A stretch of 64,000 nt of DNA from Terriglobia bacterium (GTDB lineage Bacteria > Acidobacteriota > Terriglobia > Bryobacterales > Bryobacteraceae): positions 1-64,000 of the forward strand of contig JAJPHN010000017.1 of NCBI GenBank assembly GCA_021325235.1, in the 5' to 3' direction. The notes beneath the pieces are model-generated. The model saw nothing but the letters and a program-made list of their open reading frames with translations, was not told where the DNA came from and searched no databases. Shown here one piece after another: positions 19,830-28,986 of this stretch. The number at the start of each line of letters is the position of its first letter. Position 1 is the stretch's first letter. The translations under genes were made by a program, and so were the position numbers.

Positions 19830-20708
19830 GTGTTGACGCTGGAACTAGAGATCGATCGGCTGTATGACAACCATGTAAAAGCGGATCGCGAGGAGATAAC
19901 GGCGGCGCTGGCGCGGCTGCGGCGACAACTGAACCGCGGTGAAGCTCGAGTGGCGGAGCCGGAGGGCGAAGGCTGGCGGCTGAACCTGTGGGTGAAGCGC
20001 GGGATTTTGCTGCATCACCTGATCGGCAGGCTGGAGCAGGCCGAGCAGGAAGTCGCGGGATTTTTCGAACTGGACACTTTGCCGCGGCGGCGGTTCACGG
20101 CAGCGGACCGGGTACGGATTCCTTCCGCTACCGCATATGTCCGCGATGGCGCGTTCCTGGGCGCGGGCGCAATGTGCATGCCGTGCTCGTTTGTGAGCAT
20201 CGGGGCGCATGTGGGAGAGAACGCGCTGATCGACACGCATGCCTCGGTGGGGCTTTGCGCACAGGTTGGCAAAGGAGTGCGCATCCACGCGGGGGCGAAG
20301 ATTGGCGGAGTGATCGATCCGCTGGATGCGCTGCCAAATATCGTGTGCGAGAACGCCGTGATCGGATGCAACTGCGGGATCTACGACGGAGTTTTCATCA
20401 GCCCGGATGCGGTGCTGACGGCAGGGGTGACGATTCGAAGGCAGAGCCGAATTTTCGATCCCGCGCAGAAGACGGGTTACAAAGCTGCGCCGGGACAGCC
20501 GCTGATTGTGCCGCGCGGGGCAATTGTGGTGAACGGCATGCAACCTGTCACGCGCGGGCCGATGGCGAACAGCGGACTGATGGTGGAAGCACTGGTGATT
20601 GCCGGGTATCGCAACGACACTTCGCTGGCGGAAGATGTCTACAGTTTGGTGCTGGGAGAAGCGGAGGCCGGTTCGGCTTTCGAAGGAGCGGGATTCAGCA
20701 GGAATTGA
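19830..20708 (+). CDS. DapD-like tetrahydrodipicolinate succinyltransferase paralogue
   Basis: 292 residues. The N-terminal helical domain matches DapD (GWRLNLWVKRGILLHHLIGR), then comes a left-handed beta-helix of hexapeptide repeats (about 90-230) with ALIDTHASVGLCAQVG and KIGGVIDPL. It aligns along its whole length with the DapD at 54698-55546, but differs at conserved places: the acidic residue in the NCGVYEG loop is Asp (NCGIYDG), the ISAAAQIGG segment reads IHAGAKIGG, and the C-terminus is extended and unlike the family. It therefore may acylate a different amino acid. GTG start at 19830. Its last 70 bp overlap the converging gene at 20639-21163. Confidence 0.8.
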   Translation: MLTLELEIDRLYDNHVKADREEITAALARLRRQLNRGEARVAEPEGEGWRLNLWVKRGILLHHLIGRLEQAEQEVAGFFELDTLPRRRFTAADRVRIPSATAYVRDGAFLGAGAMCMPCSFVSIGAHVGENALIDTHASVGLCAQVGKGVRIHAGAKIGGVIDPLDALPNIVCENAVIGCNCGIYDGVFISPDAVLTAGVTIRRQSRIFDPAQKTGYKAAPGQPLIVPRGAIVVNGMQPVTRGPMANSGLMVEALVIAGYRNDTSLAEDVYSLVLGEAEAGSAFEGAGFSRN

Positions 20709-21163
20709 TTGATCGCCTGGGCGGCTTCGTGCTGGCCATGGCGATCGGAATTGGTGAAGAGCGGAACGGCGCTGCCCGAGTGCAGATGAAGCAGGATGTT
20801 GCGCGTGACGTCGACCTGCACGACATCGGCGTAGGCGGCATCGGAGAGCGGACGGGCGGAGGCGGCGAGATTGATGCCGAAAACGCGCGTCTGGGTGAGG
20901 ATCTGATTGTCAGGGCGAGAGAAGGTGACGGCGCGAGTCCAGGTGGCAGTGGCGAATCCGGCAAGTGCGAGCAGGATGCCGGGGCCCAGCAGCGCAATGT
21001 AGGCGATGGCGCGGGCGCGGGGTCCACTCAAAAAAAACCAGGCGACGAGCAGCCACAGAATGCCTCCGACGGCGAGGACGTAACCGACGGTGTACGGCGG
21101 CTCGAGAATGACGAGACGGCCGGGCGTCTGTTCGATGATGCGAATGGCAGAAGCACCGAGCAT
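20639..21163 (-). CDS. Small membrane protein, last gene of the spike cassette
   Basis: 174 residues with two adjacent membrane helices (about 27-45 and 53-72) around a short SGPRARAIA loop, followed by a soluble domain with LLHLHSGSAVPLFTNSDRH and a Pro/Ala/Ser-rich tail. No family recognised; bacterial proteins with a short TM pair and a PH-like soluble part look similar. The ATG at 21163 lies 5 bp after the preceding stop, with GAGG just upstream, so it is coupled to that gene. Within a spike cassette it could be an immunity or anchoring protein; this is inference only. Its 3' end overlaps the DapD-like gene by 70 bp. Confidence 0.65.
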   Translation of the reverse strand: MLGASAIRIIEQTPGRLVILEPPYTVGYVLAVGGILWLLVAWFFLSGPRARAIAYIALLGPGILLALAGFATATWTRAVTFSRPDNQILTQTRVFGINLAASARPLSDAAYADVVQVDVTRNILLHLHSGSAVPLFTNSDRHGQHEAAQAINQFLLNPAPSKAEPASASPSTKL

Positions 21164-21168
21164 AAGAA

Positions 21169-21909
21169 TCAAGCCTCTATTGTCCAATGGCCAGGATGAT
21201 GTTCCTCGCGGCGGAAGCCGAGGGCTTCGAAAGCCGGGGTGAGCGATTCGCGCGAAGCGATGAGGAGACCGCCGTCTTCGGGGCTTTCGCGTAGATACAC
21301 ATTCGTTTCACAGAACCAGTCCCGGGCGCCATCGGCGCGGAGAGCGGCAGCGGCAAGGGTGGCGCTGTTGATCAGAGGGAAATAGTAGCGAAAGACGCGG
21401 AATTCGGGATCGCGAATCTGGGGAAGGAAGAGATCGCCGGCGGCAGCGGTGACTCTGGAAGCGGGCGACTGAGCGAAGGCGCAGAGGAGTGTCCCGGTGC
21501 CGAGCATGGTTTCGATGGCGTGCCGGTGGGAATTGCCGTTGGTCGTGATCTGAAACAGCTGGGGCATGAGAGTACGCGGCGGCTGTCCCTCCTCGAGTTC
21601 TTCCAGTTCTTCGCGGGTCCAGGAGTGGGGCGGCTCGCGGTCGGGCCAGACGCCGAGACCGAGCATCGGGAGCCAATGTGCGGCGTTGGAGGAGAAGCGC
21701 TGCGCGTTGCCGGCGCGATGGAGATGCTCAACCTGTATAAAGACAGCCGATTCGAGTGCGGCGTGCGAACGCAGGTAGTCGTACAGGCCGAGAACGAAGT
21801 GTTGCAGGATTTCGAGCTCCTGAGTGGGCACGGGAAAGGCCGAGACCGGAAGCAGGAGGGTATCGATCGAATCCGGTGACGGTTGGGGAATCAGCCGCAG
21901 GCGTGTCAT
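21169..21909 (-). CDS. Unknown protein C of the spike cassette (paralogue of protein B)
   Basis: 246 residues, cytoplasmic by composition, with no signal peptide or TM helix. Residues 167-220 (RDPEFRVFRYYFPLI, then VYLRESPEDGGLLIASRESL) match residues 228-281 of the neighbouring protein B (HDPQFRGLLYILPLL, then LYFRESPEDGGILLASKDDL), so the two share a C-terminal domain. The N-terminal halves diverge; both carry acidic helices before an Arg-rich segment. No catalytic motif recognised. Start ATG overlaps the stop of protein B (ATGA). Function unknown. The pairing with a spike-like protein suggests an adaptor, chaperone or effector role. Confidence 0.7.
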   Translation of the reverse strand: MTRLRLIPQPSPDSIDTLLLPVSAFPVPTQELEILQHFVLGLYDYLRSHAALESAVFIQVEHLHRAGNAQRFSSNAAHWLPMLGLGVWPDREPPHSWTREELEELEEGQPPRTLMPQLFQITTNGNSHRHAIETMLGTGTLLCAFAQSPASRVTAAAGDLFLPQIRDPEFRVFRYYFPLINSATLAAAALRADGARDWFCETNVYLRESPEDGGLLIASRESLTPAFEALGFRREEHHPGHWTIEA

Positions 21910-22817
21910 ACGTGCGCGGGCCTGATGCCCCGAGCGGCAAGTTCGGAGTGAATGGAAAGTAAGAGCTCGTCGAGATCGTCTTTGGAGGCGAGCAGGATGC
22001 CGCCGTCTTCCGGGCTCTCGCGGAAATAAAGCTCGAAGAGTTCGAACCAGAGCGGCGCGTCGATGGAAGCGCGCGCGAAGAAATCTTTCGAGGAGAGGAG
22101 CGGAAGGATGTAGAGCAGGCCGCGGAATTGCGGGTCGTGCTCGAGTCCGAGACCGAACAGCTTTTTGCTTTTGGCGAAGAACGGATTGGCGAGCGCCGAG
22201 GTGCTTGCGAAGATGCCGGGCAGATCGAATTCGGCGAGCAGCGGCTGCATGAGCGGGCTGCGCTGCATCATGGCGGGCATGCGGAAATTCAGCTGCGGCG
22301 CGTTGGGATTGGCTTTGAGGAAGAGCGTGGTCAGGCCGCCGAAGCCGGCAAAGGAGGTGCGTACGCGTGCTGCGTCGCGCGAGAGGAACCAGTAGGAATA
22401 ATCGGCGTGGAAGTCGCTGAAGCGAAACTGGCGGCGTCCCTGCTGGAGATCGCGTATCTCTTCGGGCGTAGGCAGAGCAGGCGGTTTGGCGTCGGGACGC
22501 CGGCTGAGACCGCCGAACGGAAGTAACTGCGGCGATTGAGCAACGAATTCATCGCGCACCTGCTCGTTTACGGTTTTGAATTCGAGGAAGATCTCGGGGC
22601 TGAGTTTCTTTTGGGCCTGCAGATGCCGGTCGAGGAGAGACGAGAAGGCGAGGAGCCATTCACGCTCCCGGGCGCGGAGCGGGAAGGTGCTGGCAGGCAT
22701 CCAGTAGAGCGCGCACTGGTTCAGCTCGCTGGCGCGGCGCCATGGGAGTATGTCGCGGCTGGTGGCGGCGGGAGCGAGCCGGGTGCGGCGTTTGGGTGTG
22801 GCGGCGGTTTCCTGCAC
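21906..22817 (-). CDS. Unknown protein B of the spike cassette
   Basis: 303 residues. A basic N-terminus (KRRTRL, WRRASELNQCALYWMP) is followed by a helical region with an acidic stretch PTPEEIRDLQQGRRQF (about 116-131) and a segment GLTTLFLKANPNAPQLNFRMPAMM. The C-terminal domain (228-281) is shared with protein C, with the motif FRESPEDGG. No signal peptide, TM helix or known enzymatic signature. The GTG start lies only 3 bp after the stop of the spike-like gene. The size and the shared domain suggest that B and C act together, perhaps as a loading complex for the spike; not demonstrated. Confidence 0.7.
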   Translation of the reverse strand: MQETAATPKRRTRLAPAATSRDILPWRRASELNQCALYWMPASTFPLRAREREWLLAFSSLLDRHLQAQKKLSPEIFLEFKTVNEQVRDEFVAQSPQLLPFGGLSRRPDAKPPALPTPEEIRDLQQGRRQFRFSDFHADYSYWFLSRDAARVRTSFAGFGGLTTLFLKANPNAPQLNFRMPAMMQRSPLMQPLLAEFDLPGIFASTSALANPFFAKSKKLFGLGLEHDPQFRGLLYILPLLSSKDFFARASIDAPLWFELFELYFRESPEDGGILLASKDDLDELLLSIHSELAARGIRPAHV

Positions 22818-22820
22818 GCG

Positions 22821-23564
22821 TCAGATGACCTGGTTGACGCCGAAGGCGAGTTCCATCAGCTTCAGAGCGACGCCCTGCATGTCGATTGGGCCAAGATGCC
22901 CGTTGAGCGCACTGACTTTGAGCGCCATGGCAAGAATGCGGTTATCGGAAAGCTTGACGTCCATTTTCAGACAGACGAGCTGCACCTGGAGGCCGACGCC
23001 GCTGCCTTTCATACCGTAGGCTTCGAGTTTAATGAGCGAGATGGCTGTTTCAAAGAGAGCGAACTGGAGCTTGGGGCCGAGAATGATATCGAATTTGTAG
23101 AAGTAGACCTTCGTATTTTCGGCGATGTACTGCAACCATCCGGCAGGCTCCTGGGTCTGCTTGGGAGCGGAGTGAACTTCGGTCTTGGGCGATACGAAGG
23201 TGTTGTTGCGGATGCCGATATTGACCTGAACGTGCGGCCCGACGATGGTCTCGTGGTAGCTCTGGACGATGGTTTCGTAGAAATTGCCGACGATGTTGGT
23301 GGTCTGATTCTGCTGAACGGTGAGATAGCCGTTGCCGAAGACGGTGACGCGCTCGTTCTCGAGGATGTTGATGGTTTCGTTGCCGGTGATCTGACTCCAG
23401 GAATCGCCATGATCGAGGCGGACATCGACCCCGATGGTTCCGGCGAGTCCGACGGGGGAGCAGATGCCGCCCCAGGAGAGACTGCCGGAGGGAGCGAGAC
23501 GCTTATCGGTTCCGGGATCGGGGACTACGGTTTTGGTTTTGGTGGAAGCGTCGAAAACGGGCAA
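22821..23564 (-). CDS. VgrG/gp5-like beta-helix spike protein (no gp27/OB part)
   Basis: 247 residues. Between about 50 and 120 lie short repeats of the form ItGnEtinI, NervtVfGNgyLTV, NqttnIvGNfyeTI and yhETIvGp. This matches the triple-stranded beta-helix repeats of phage gp5 and type VI secretion VgrG C-termini. Unlike VgrG, the gp27-like and OB-fold parts are missing. Instead there is a short Gly/Pro N-terminus (SGSLSWGGICSPVG) and a C-terminal domain (about 150-247, KMDVKLSDNRILAMALKV) of unknown fold. TTG start at 23564 with GGAG about eight bases upstream. First gene of a four-gene unit. No type VI or phage tail genes occur in this window. Confidence 0.7.
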   Translation of the reverse strand: MPVFDASTKTKTVVPDPGTDKRLAPSGSLSWGGICSPVGLAGTIGVDVRLDHGDSWSQITGNETINILENERVTVFGNGYLTVQQNQTTNIVGNFYETIVQSYHETIVGPHVQVNIGIRNNTFVSPKTEVHSAPKQTQEPAGWLQYIAENTKVYFYKFDIILGPKLQFALFETAISLIKLEAYGMKGSGVGLQVQLVCLKMDVKLSDNRILAMALKVSALNGHLGPIDMQGVALKLMELAFGVNQVI

Positions 23565-23667
23565 GAAGTTCTCCGGTGGATACGACGAAGCGTTTCGCGT
23601 GAACTCTCTTTATAAGAACACCGGAATATTGCAGGGGTGTTACGCAGCAGTGACGGGATGGTAAGCG

Positions 23668-24813
23668 TCAGGCGCGGGAACGGAAGCGGGAATAGAAGTA
23701 GGAAGCGGCGAGCAGCAGGATGCCGAGCAGGACAAAAGCGCTGACGCGGTAGAAGGTGCTGAGCTGCCAGACGTCCCACAGGTAGAGCTTGGCGATGAGC
23801 AGGCCGAGGAGAACCAGGCCGAGGGTGCGATTGACGAGTGAGCTGCGCGCGATTCCGAAAGCGAGCGCCGCGATACCGTAGACGCCGAGCAGTGCAGATT
23901 CGAGTGCGCTTCCAAAGCTGAAGCGATCGGCGGGCTGGGCGTGTGACTGGGCCCAGAGCGCGACCAGACGCATGGCGCCGAGGAGCAGCGCACCGTGTGC
24001 GGTCAGGTAGGGATAGAGACCGAAGCGGGATGCGGCGGCGAAGTGGATAGCGGCGAGGAGAAAAGCGAACGAGATCCACCAGCCGGGGTGACGCGTTTCA
24101 AAAGAAACGGCGGCGGCGATGAGGATGATGCCTGCGAGCGCCGGAATGAGCGTGAACCAGCGCTGGCGCAGACTGACGGCGAGTGCGCAGACGGCGATGA
24201 AGACGAGATAGGCAAACAGGAAAGACGGAGCGGTGGCTTCGCTGCGCAGCAGAATCGGCGTGAGCAGCGCACCGAGAAAGCCAAGAGCAGCGATAGCAGG
24301 GCTGGCATGGCGAATGGAGAGGATCACGGTGAGCGCGGAGATGAGAATGAGAAAGATCCAGGCCGCAGCCGCGATGATGAGGTGGTAATAGCCGAAAGAG
24401 GCGTAGGCGGAGGCGTAGATGATCGCGATGCTGCAGCCGGTAAGGCCGTTGGTGAAAAGATTCGATTCGCCGCGGTCGCGCCGGCGCAGCCACTCGGCTC
24501 CGGCGAGCATGGCCAGACCGGCGACCACGCCGATCAGCACGCGCGCTTCTGCGCCAATCCACTGATTGTCGGCCGCGTACTTGAAGAAGAAAATGATGCC
24601 GAGGGCGAGCGTCAGTGCGCCGGCGCGATTGACCAGCGCGAGACCGAAGCGGGGCTCGGTGTGTGAGGACGATGGAAGGATGGGCGGAGCGGCGGACTGA
24701 CGGTGTTCGAGGGCGTCGACACGGGCCGACAGTTGAGCGATTGCCTCGCGCAACTGCTTGAGCTCAAACTGTAACGGCGTCGAGTTCTCTGGCGGCAATT
24801 TGTTCGCGTCCAT
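23668..24813 (-). CDS. DUF2339-like polytopic membrane protein
   Basis: 381 residues. A cytoplasmic coiled coil (about 8-36, [23 protein letters not shown]) is followed by about 12-13 hydrophobic helices, the layout of DUF2339/YccS-like predicted membrane proteins. Landmarks include [20 protein letters not shown] after the first helix and a final [23 protein letters not shown]. Family function unknown, with cell-envelope roles suspected. ATG at 24813 is chosen because the coiled coil begins there; a start further upstream would read deep into ispG out of frame. It overlaps the 3' end of ispG by 50 bp and is probably cotranscribed with it. Confidence 0.8.
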   Translation of the reverse strand: MDANKLPPENSTPLQFELKQLREAIAQLSARVDALEHRQSAAPPILPSSSHTEPRFGLALVNRAGALTLALGIIFFFKYAADNQWIGAEARVLIGVVAGLAMLAGAEWLRRRDRGESNLFTNGLTGCSIAIIYASAYASFGYYHLIIAAAAWIFLILISALTVILSIRHASPAIAALGFLGALLTPILLRSEATAPSFLFAYLVFIAVCALAVSLRQRWFTLIPALAGIILIAAAVSFETRHPGWWISFAFLLAAIHFAAASRFGLYPYLTAHGALLLGAMRLVALWAQSHAQPADRFSFGSALESALLGVYGIAALAFGIARSSLVNRTLGLVLLGLLIAKLYLWDVWQLSTFYRVSAFVLLGILLLAASYFYSRFRSRA

Positions 24814-26020
24814 AACGCCGCGCGATATAGTTGTCGAGAAGATCGCGGAACTCGGCGACGATGGTATCGCCGCGCAGGGTGGTGGAAAGCTTGCCGTCGA
24901 TGTAAACGGGCGCGACCGGCTTTTCAAAAGTGCCGGGGAGCGAGATGCCAATATCGGCGTGCTTCGATTCGCCGGGACCGTTGACGACGCAGCCCATGAC
25001 GGCGACTTTCATTTCCTCGACGCCCGGATACTTCTCGCGCCAGATGGGCATCTGCTCGCGCAGATAGGTCTGGATCTGGTCGGCCATGTCCTGGAAGAAG
25101 GTGCTCGTGGTGCGTCCGCAGCCGGGGCAGGCGGCAACCTGGGGCGTGAAGCTGCGCAGGTTCAAGGCCTGCAGAATCTGCTGGCAGACGACGACCTCTT
25201 CGCTGCGGTCACCATTGGGCAAAGGCGTGAGCGAGGCGCGAATCGTATCGCCGATCCCCTGCTGCAGAAGGATCGAGAGAGCGGCGGTGGTGGCGACGAT
25301 GCCTTTGGAGCCGAGGCCGGCTTCGGTGAGCCCGAGATGCAGCGCGTAATCACCGCGCGCGGACATCATCTGATACACGGCGATGAGGTCCTGCACGTTG
25401 CTGACTTTGGCGCTCAGGATGATGCGATTGCGGGGGAGGCCGTAGCGCTCGGCGGCTTCGGCGTTGCGGATGGCGCTCTCGACAATGGCGCGGCGAGTGA
25501 CTTCCATCGCGTCGAGGGGCTCGGGCAGACGGGAATTTTCGTCCATCATCTGCGTGAGCAGGACGGAATCGAGCGAGCCCCAGTTGACGCCGATGCGCAC
25601 GGGTTTGTCGTACTCGATCGCGGCCTCGATCATGGTGCGGAAGTTATCGTCCTGCTTGCGGCCGATGTTGACGTTGCCGGGATTGATGCGGTATTTCGCG
25701 AGTGCACGGGCGCAGTCGGGATATTTGCGCAGCAGGAGGTGGCCGTTGTAGTGGAAATCGCCGATGATGGGGACGTTGACGCCGAAATCGCGCAGCGTGG
25801 AGACGATCACGGGGACGGCTTTGGCGGCTTCTTCGGTGTTTACGGTGACGCGAACGAGTTCGGAGCCGGCGCGCGCGAGCTGCATGATCTGGTTGACGGT
25901 GGCGCTCGAATCCGCCGTGTCGGTGTTGGTCATCGACTGCACCACGATCGGGTTGGAACCTCCGACCATGACGCCTCCGATGTTGACGGCGACCGACTTG
26001 CGGCGCGGCGATGCAGCCAT
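24764..26020 (-). CDS. ispG: 4-hydroxy-3-methylbut-2-enyl diphosphate synthase IspG
   Basis: 418 residues; the [4Fe-4S] enzyme converting MEcPP to HMBPP in the MEP isoprenoid pathway. The N-terminal TIM barrel has [17 protein letters not shown] and [11 protein letters not shown]. The C-terminal ferredoxin-like domain carries the cluster cysteines in CPGCGRT and in [10 protein letters not shown], with the conserved glutamate following. Length fits the bacterial single-insert form. ATG at 26020. Other MEP genes are not in the window; the gene is followed by an overlapping membrane-protein gene. Confidence 0.96.
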   Translation of the reverse strand: MAASPRRKSVAVNIGGVMVGGSNPIVVQSMTNTDTADSSATVNQIMQLARAGSELVRVTVNTEEAAKAVPVIVSTLRDFGVNVPIIGDFHYNGHLLLRKYPDCARALAKYRINPGNVNIGRKQDDNFRTMIEAAIEYDKPVRIGVNWGSLDSVLLTQMMDENSRLPEPLDAMEVTRRAIVESAIRNAEAAERYGLPRNRIILSAKVSNVQDLIAVYQMMSARGDYALHLGLTEAGLGSKGIVATTAALSILLQQGIGDTIRASLTPLPNGDRSEEVVVCQQILQALNLRSFTPQVAACPGCGRTTSTFFQDMADQIQTYLREQMPIWREKYPGVEEMKVAVMGCVVNGPGESKHADIGISLPGTFEKPVAPVYIDGKLSTTLRGDTIVAEFRDLLDNYIARRYGREQIAARELDAVTV

Positions 26021-26102
26021 TGGAAAGACCTCCGAACGCGAGTGTGCGTTGAACTTCCATTTTAACAGCGCGAGCGGCTGTAAGTGGTTCAGTTGCGTCG
26101 AG

Positions 26103-28616
26103 TTACTCGTAATGGAGCGCCCGGGAGACGTTGATGCGGAGGGCGCCGCGGGCGGGAACGATGGCGGCGAGGGCGAGAATCGCGAGCAGGAAGGCTATGG
26201 CCAGTGCGTAGCTTAATGGATCGAGATTGCTGATGCCGTAGAGCGCGCGACGCAGGACGCCGGAGGTGGAGGCGGCCAGCGCTGTCCCGGCGATGAGGCC
26301 GATGATAGCCGGCCAGGTGAACTGGGCGACGAGTGCTTGGAGCACACTGGCCGGTTTTGCCCCGAGGGCGAGGCGAATGGCGATCTCTTTGGTCTTTTGA
26401 ATGACGGTAAAGCTCATCAGGCCGACCACGCCGATGCTCGACAGTGTGAGCGCGATGAGGCCGATGAACGTTATGATTCCGGCCACCCGCTCGATTCCCT
26501 GGATGTTCTCGCTATACAACGCTTTGATCGTCCGGATTTCAGGAAACAGCTCCGGGTCGATACTTTCGCTCATGGTCTTGGCAAGCTTCGGCAGATTTTT
26601 GAGAACTCCGGCGGTGCGGACCATCAAAACCATGCCGGGCAGCTGAGTGTCATCAGCCGGCCAGTACTGTTCCACCGCATCGTCATCGTTCAAGGCATTG
26701 ACATGGGCATCACCCGCGACGCCGATGACGGTGTTCTTATGCGCGCTATCGCCGAGCAGCTTGCCGAGGGGGTTCTGATTCGGCCACTGGACGCGCGCGA
26801 AAGATTCACTGACGATGACGACATTCTTTTCGCCTCGCTCGAAGGTTCGGCCGAGGCGGATTGGAATCTGCATCGTGTCGAAAAAGCCAGGCGTGACCCA
26901 GTTTGGATAAATAATGACGGTGCGGCCATCGATCTCGGTGGTCGAGTTCGAGACGGTATGGCCGAGCGGCGGCAGCAGAACAAGAGATACGGAGCGAACG
27001 CCGGGAGTAGCCTGCAGCCGCGTTTGCATCTGATCCAGGTAATTTCTGGCCTGAGCGGCGCTATAGCCGTGCTGTCCAAGCTGCGGGTCAATCGAAACGA
27101 GACGTTCGTAGCCGAAACCCGGATCGGTGTAAAGCGCGTGATGCGCGGCGCGAACGAGCAGCCCCGAGACGATCAGCAGGATGCAGCTCCCGGCCACCTG
27201 CGCCCCGACCAGAACCTGGCGCGCTGTGGTCTTGTGTTTGCCCTGACGGGCAAGCTGCAGAGCGGGCGTGAAGCCGAAGAAGATTGCGGACAACAACGCG
27301 ACGATCGAGGCAAACGCGAGGACACGCACGTCAGGCACGGCGCTCAGCCATTTGGGCGTATCGAAAACGGTGAGTGCGATGCGTATCACTACGCAGCCGA
27401 GAATGAGACCGGCAATTGCCCCAAATGCCGCGAGCAAAAGGCTCTCGGTGAAGAGCTGGCGGAAGATGCGGGCGCGGCTGGCGCCAATGGCGGCGCGAAT
27501 TCCGATTTCGCGAGAACGCTGGACGGCGCGCGCCAGCAGCAATGCGCCGAGATTGCCGCAGGCCACGGCGAGAATCAGTAAGGTCAGAATGCCGATCATT
27601 GCGGCGATGCGATACATCTCGGGTTTCATTACTTGCAGGTGGCCGCCGGGCGAGACCTCGATGAATTCGCGATCCCAGACCGCGGAGGGGTGCTGGCGGC
27701 GGAGTTCATCCGTCAGAAGCCGCAACTCCTGTGCCGCAGACTCCGCGCTAATACCGGGGGCGAGGCGTCCCCACATTCGGACGCTCGAACTATTGAAGTC
27801 CGTGAGAATGTGGCTGCCTTCCACAAAATAGGGTTGCTGCGCGATCGGCAGCCAAATCTCAGGACCTTGTCCCCCTAAAGAAGCGAAGTCGTAGGCAGTA
27901 ACGCCCGCGATGGTCACCGGCTTTTTGTTCAGTCGGATGGTGCGGCCGACGGCTGATGGATCTCCGGCGAAACGACGCTGCCAGAAGGAGTAGCTGAGAA
28001 TAACTACGGGCGGCGCGCTGCTCGCATCGTCCAAATGGGGGTCGAGGAGGCGTCCATAGGCGGCATGGGTGCCGAGTTCCGTGAAGTAATTGGCGGTGGC
28101 GAACGAGGCCTTCGCACCCTGAAGATCGTCCTCGATCTGCATGGGCGGAACTCCAAGCACTGCCATGGCGGCGGACAGGGTTCTGGAATGTTCACGGTAG
28201 AAGAGGAACGAAGGATATGCCATCTCGCTCGTGTATTGATCGAGAGAGCGGCGTTCCAGCCTCACCAGGCGATCGGCGTTTGGAACCGGCAGGGGCTTGA
28301 GCGCGAACATATCGAACAAACTGAAGGCCGCTACGTTCACTCCGATGCCGATGGCCAACACGAGAACAGCGGTGGCGGTGAAGCCGGGTGAGCGCGCCAT
28401 TACGCGCAAGGCGTAGCGAAGATCCTGAGCCAGACGATCGAGCCAGGTCCAGCCCCAGGCATCGCGGGATTCTTCGCGAAGCTGGAGAGCGCGGCCGATA
28501 TTCGGGCGGCCTGCACGGGCGGCCATCTCGCGATGGAAGTCGATGTCGCCTGCGAGTTCGCGATCGCGACGCCGGCGGTTGAGCAGGTACTGGAAACGGC
28601 GAAAGAGCTCAAGCAT
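26103..28616 (-). CDS. ADOP-type ABC permease (MacB_PCD/FtsX, duplicated)
   Basis: 837 residues. The N-terminal ADOP helical domain (about 1-65, [27 protein letters not shown]) precedes two MacB-PCD/FtsX modules: TM at about 80-103 ([18 protein letters not shown]), a periplasmic domain, three helices ending near 420, a second TM with another periplasmic domain, and three C-terminal helices ending [18 protein letters not shown]. No ATPase domain. This 'acidobacterial duplicated orphan permease' group has no ABC protein next to it and is thought to act in macrolide/lipid export or mechanotransmission. It follows a PadR gene by 13 bp, its usual partner. Confidence 0.93.
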   Translation of the reverse strand: MLELFRRFQYLLNRRRRDRELAGDIDFHREMAARAGRPNIGRALQLREESRDAWGWTWLDRLAQDLRYALRVMARSPGFTATAVLVLAIGIGVNVAAFSLFDMFALKPLPVPNADRLVRLERRSLDQYTSEMAYPSFLFYREHSRTLSAAMAVLGVPPMQIEDDLQGAKASFATANYFTELGTHAAYGRLLDPHLDDASSAPPVVILSYSFWQRRFAGDPSAVGRTIRLNKKPVTIAGVTAYDFASLGGQGPEIWLPIAQQPYFVEGSHILTDFNSSSVRMWGRLAPGISAESAAQELRLLTDELRRQHPSAVWDREFIEVSPGGHLQVMKPEMYRIAAMIGILTLLILAVACGNLGALLLARAVQRSREIGIRAAIGASRARIFRQLFTESLLLAAFGAIAGLILGCVVIRIALTVFDTPKWLSAVPDVRVLAFASIVALLSAIFFGFTPALQLARQGKHKTTARQVLVGAQVAGSCILLIVSGLLVRAAHHALYTDPGFGYERLVSIDPQLGQHGYSAAQARNYLDQMQTRLQATPGVRSVSLVLLPPLGHTVSNSTTEIDGRTVIIYPNWVTPGFFDTMQIPIRLGRTFERGEKNVVIVSESFARVQWPNQNPLGKLLGDSAHKNTVIGVAGDAHVNALNDDDAVEQYWPADDTQLPGMVLMVRTAGVLKNLPKLAKTMSESIDPELFPEIRTIKALYSENIQGIERVAGIITFIGLIALTLSSIGVVGLMSFTVIQKTKEIAIRLALGAKPASVLQALVAQFTWPAIIGLIAGTALAASTSGVLRRALYGISNLDPLSYALAIAFLLAILALAAIVPARGALRINVSRALHYE

Positions 28617-28629
28617 TGTTTGCCTCCTT

Positions 28630-28971
28630 TCAGGCGGTACGCAGGACGTCCTGGATGGCTTCGGTGACCCGATCGTAATCGGACAGCTCGGTTTTCAATT
28701 GCTCGCGCCCTTTGCGCGTCAATTCGTAGAAACGTACCTGGCGGTTGGTCTCCGAAATGCCCGATTTGGCGCTTACCAGGCCCTTGAGCAAGAGCTTCTG
28801 CAATGTGGGATAGAGCAGTCCTTCCTCGACCGCCAGCACTTCGCTCGAAAGCAGGTGGATGCGCTGGGCGATGGCGTATCCGTGCAGGGGTTCGGACTGG
28901 AGCACGCGCAGGATGAGCATGGGCAAAACACCGGGAGGCATTCCGCGTTTAGGTATCTGGCCATTAGGCAT
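28630..28971 (-). CDS. PadR-family transcriptional regulator
   Basis: 113 residues with the PadR winged helix: MLILRVLQSEPLHGYAIAQRI, LLYPTLQKLLLKGLV and YELTRKGREQLK. PadR repressors control efflux or permease genes in response to small ligands. It is followed directly by the ADOP permease, so the permease is the likely target. The ATG at 28971 is favoured because the conserved fold starts a few residues later and because a promoter-like TTGCAA-17-TAATAT ends about seven bases before it. That would give a nearly leaderless mRNA. A 21-bp palindrome covers the start codon, consistent with autoregulation. Confidence 0.92.
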   Translation of the reverse strand: MPNGQIPKRGMPPGVLPMLILRVLQSEPLHGYAIAQRIHLLSSEVLAVEEGLLYPTLQKLLLKGLVSAKSGISETNRQVRFYELTRKGREQLKTELSDYDRVTEAIQDVLRTA

Positions 28972-28986
28972 ATGAATATTATGCCT
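28966..28986 (-). promoter_or_regulatory. Palindromic operator and promoter of the PadR gene
   Basis: A perfect inverted repeat AGGCATA-N7-TATGCCT overlaps both the start codon and the -10-like TAATAT. Just upstream lies a second small palindrome, ACCTTTAGGT. The position is right for PadR autorepression. Confidence 0.6.

Noticed and set aside
22536-23615. 359-codon plus-strand frame over the spike cassette
   Set aside because: Asp/Gly/Val-rich complement of the minus-strand genes, which have start signals, couplings and recognisable repeats.
24758-26065. 435-codon plus-strand frame antisense to ispG
   Set aside because: ispG is unambiguous ([17 protein letters not shown]); the antisense frame is a composition effect of GC-rich codons.
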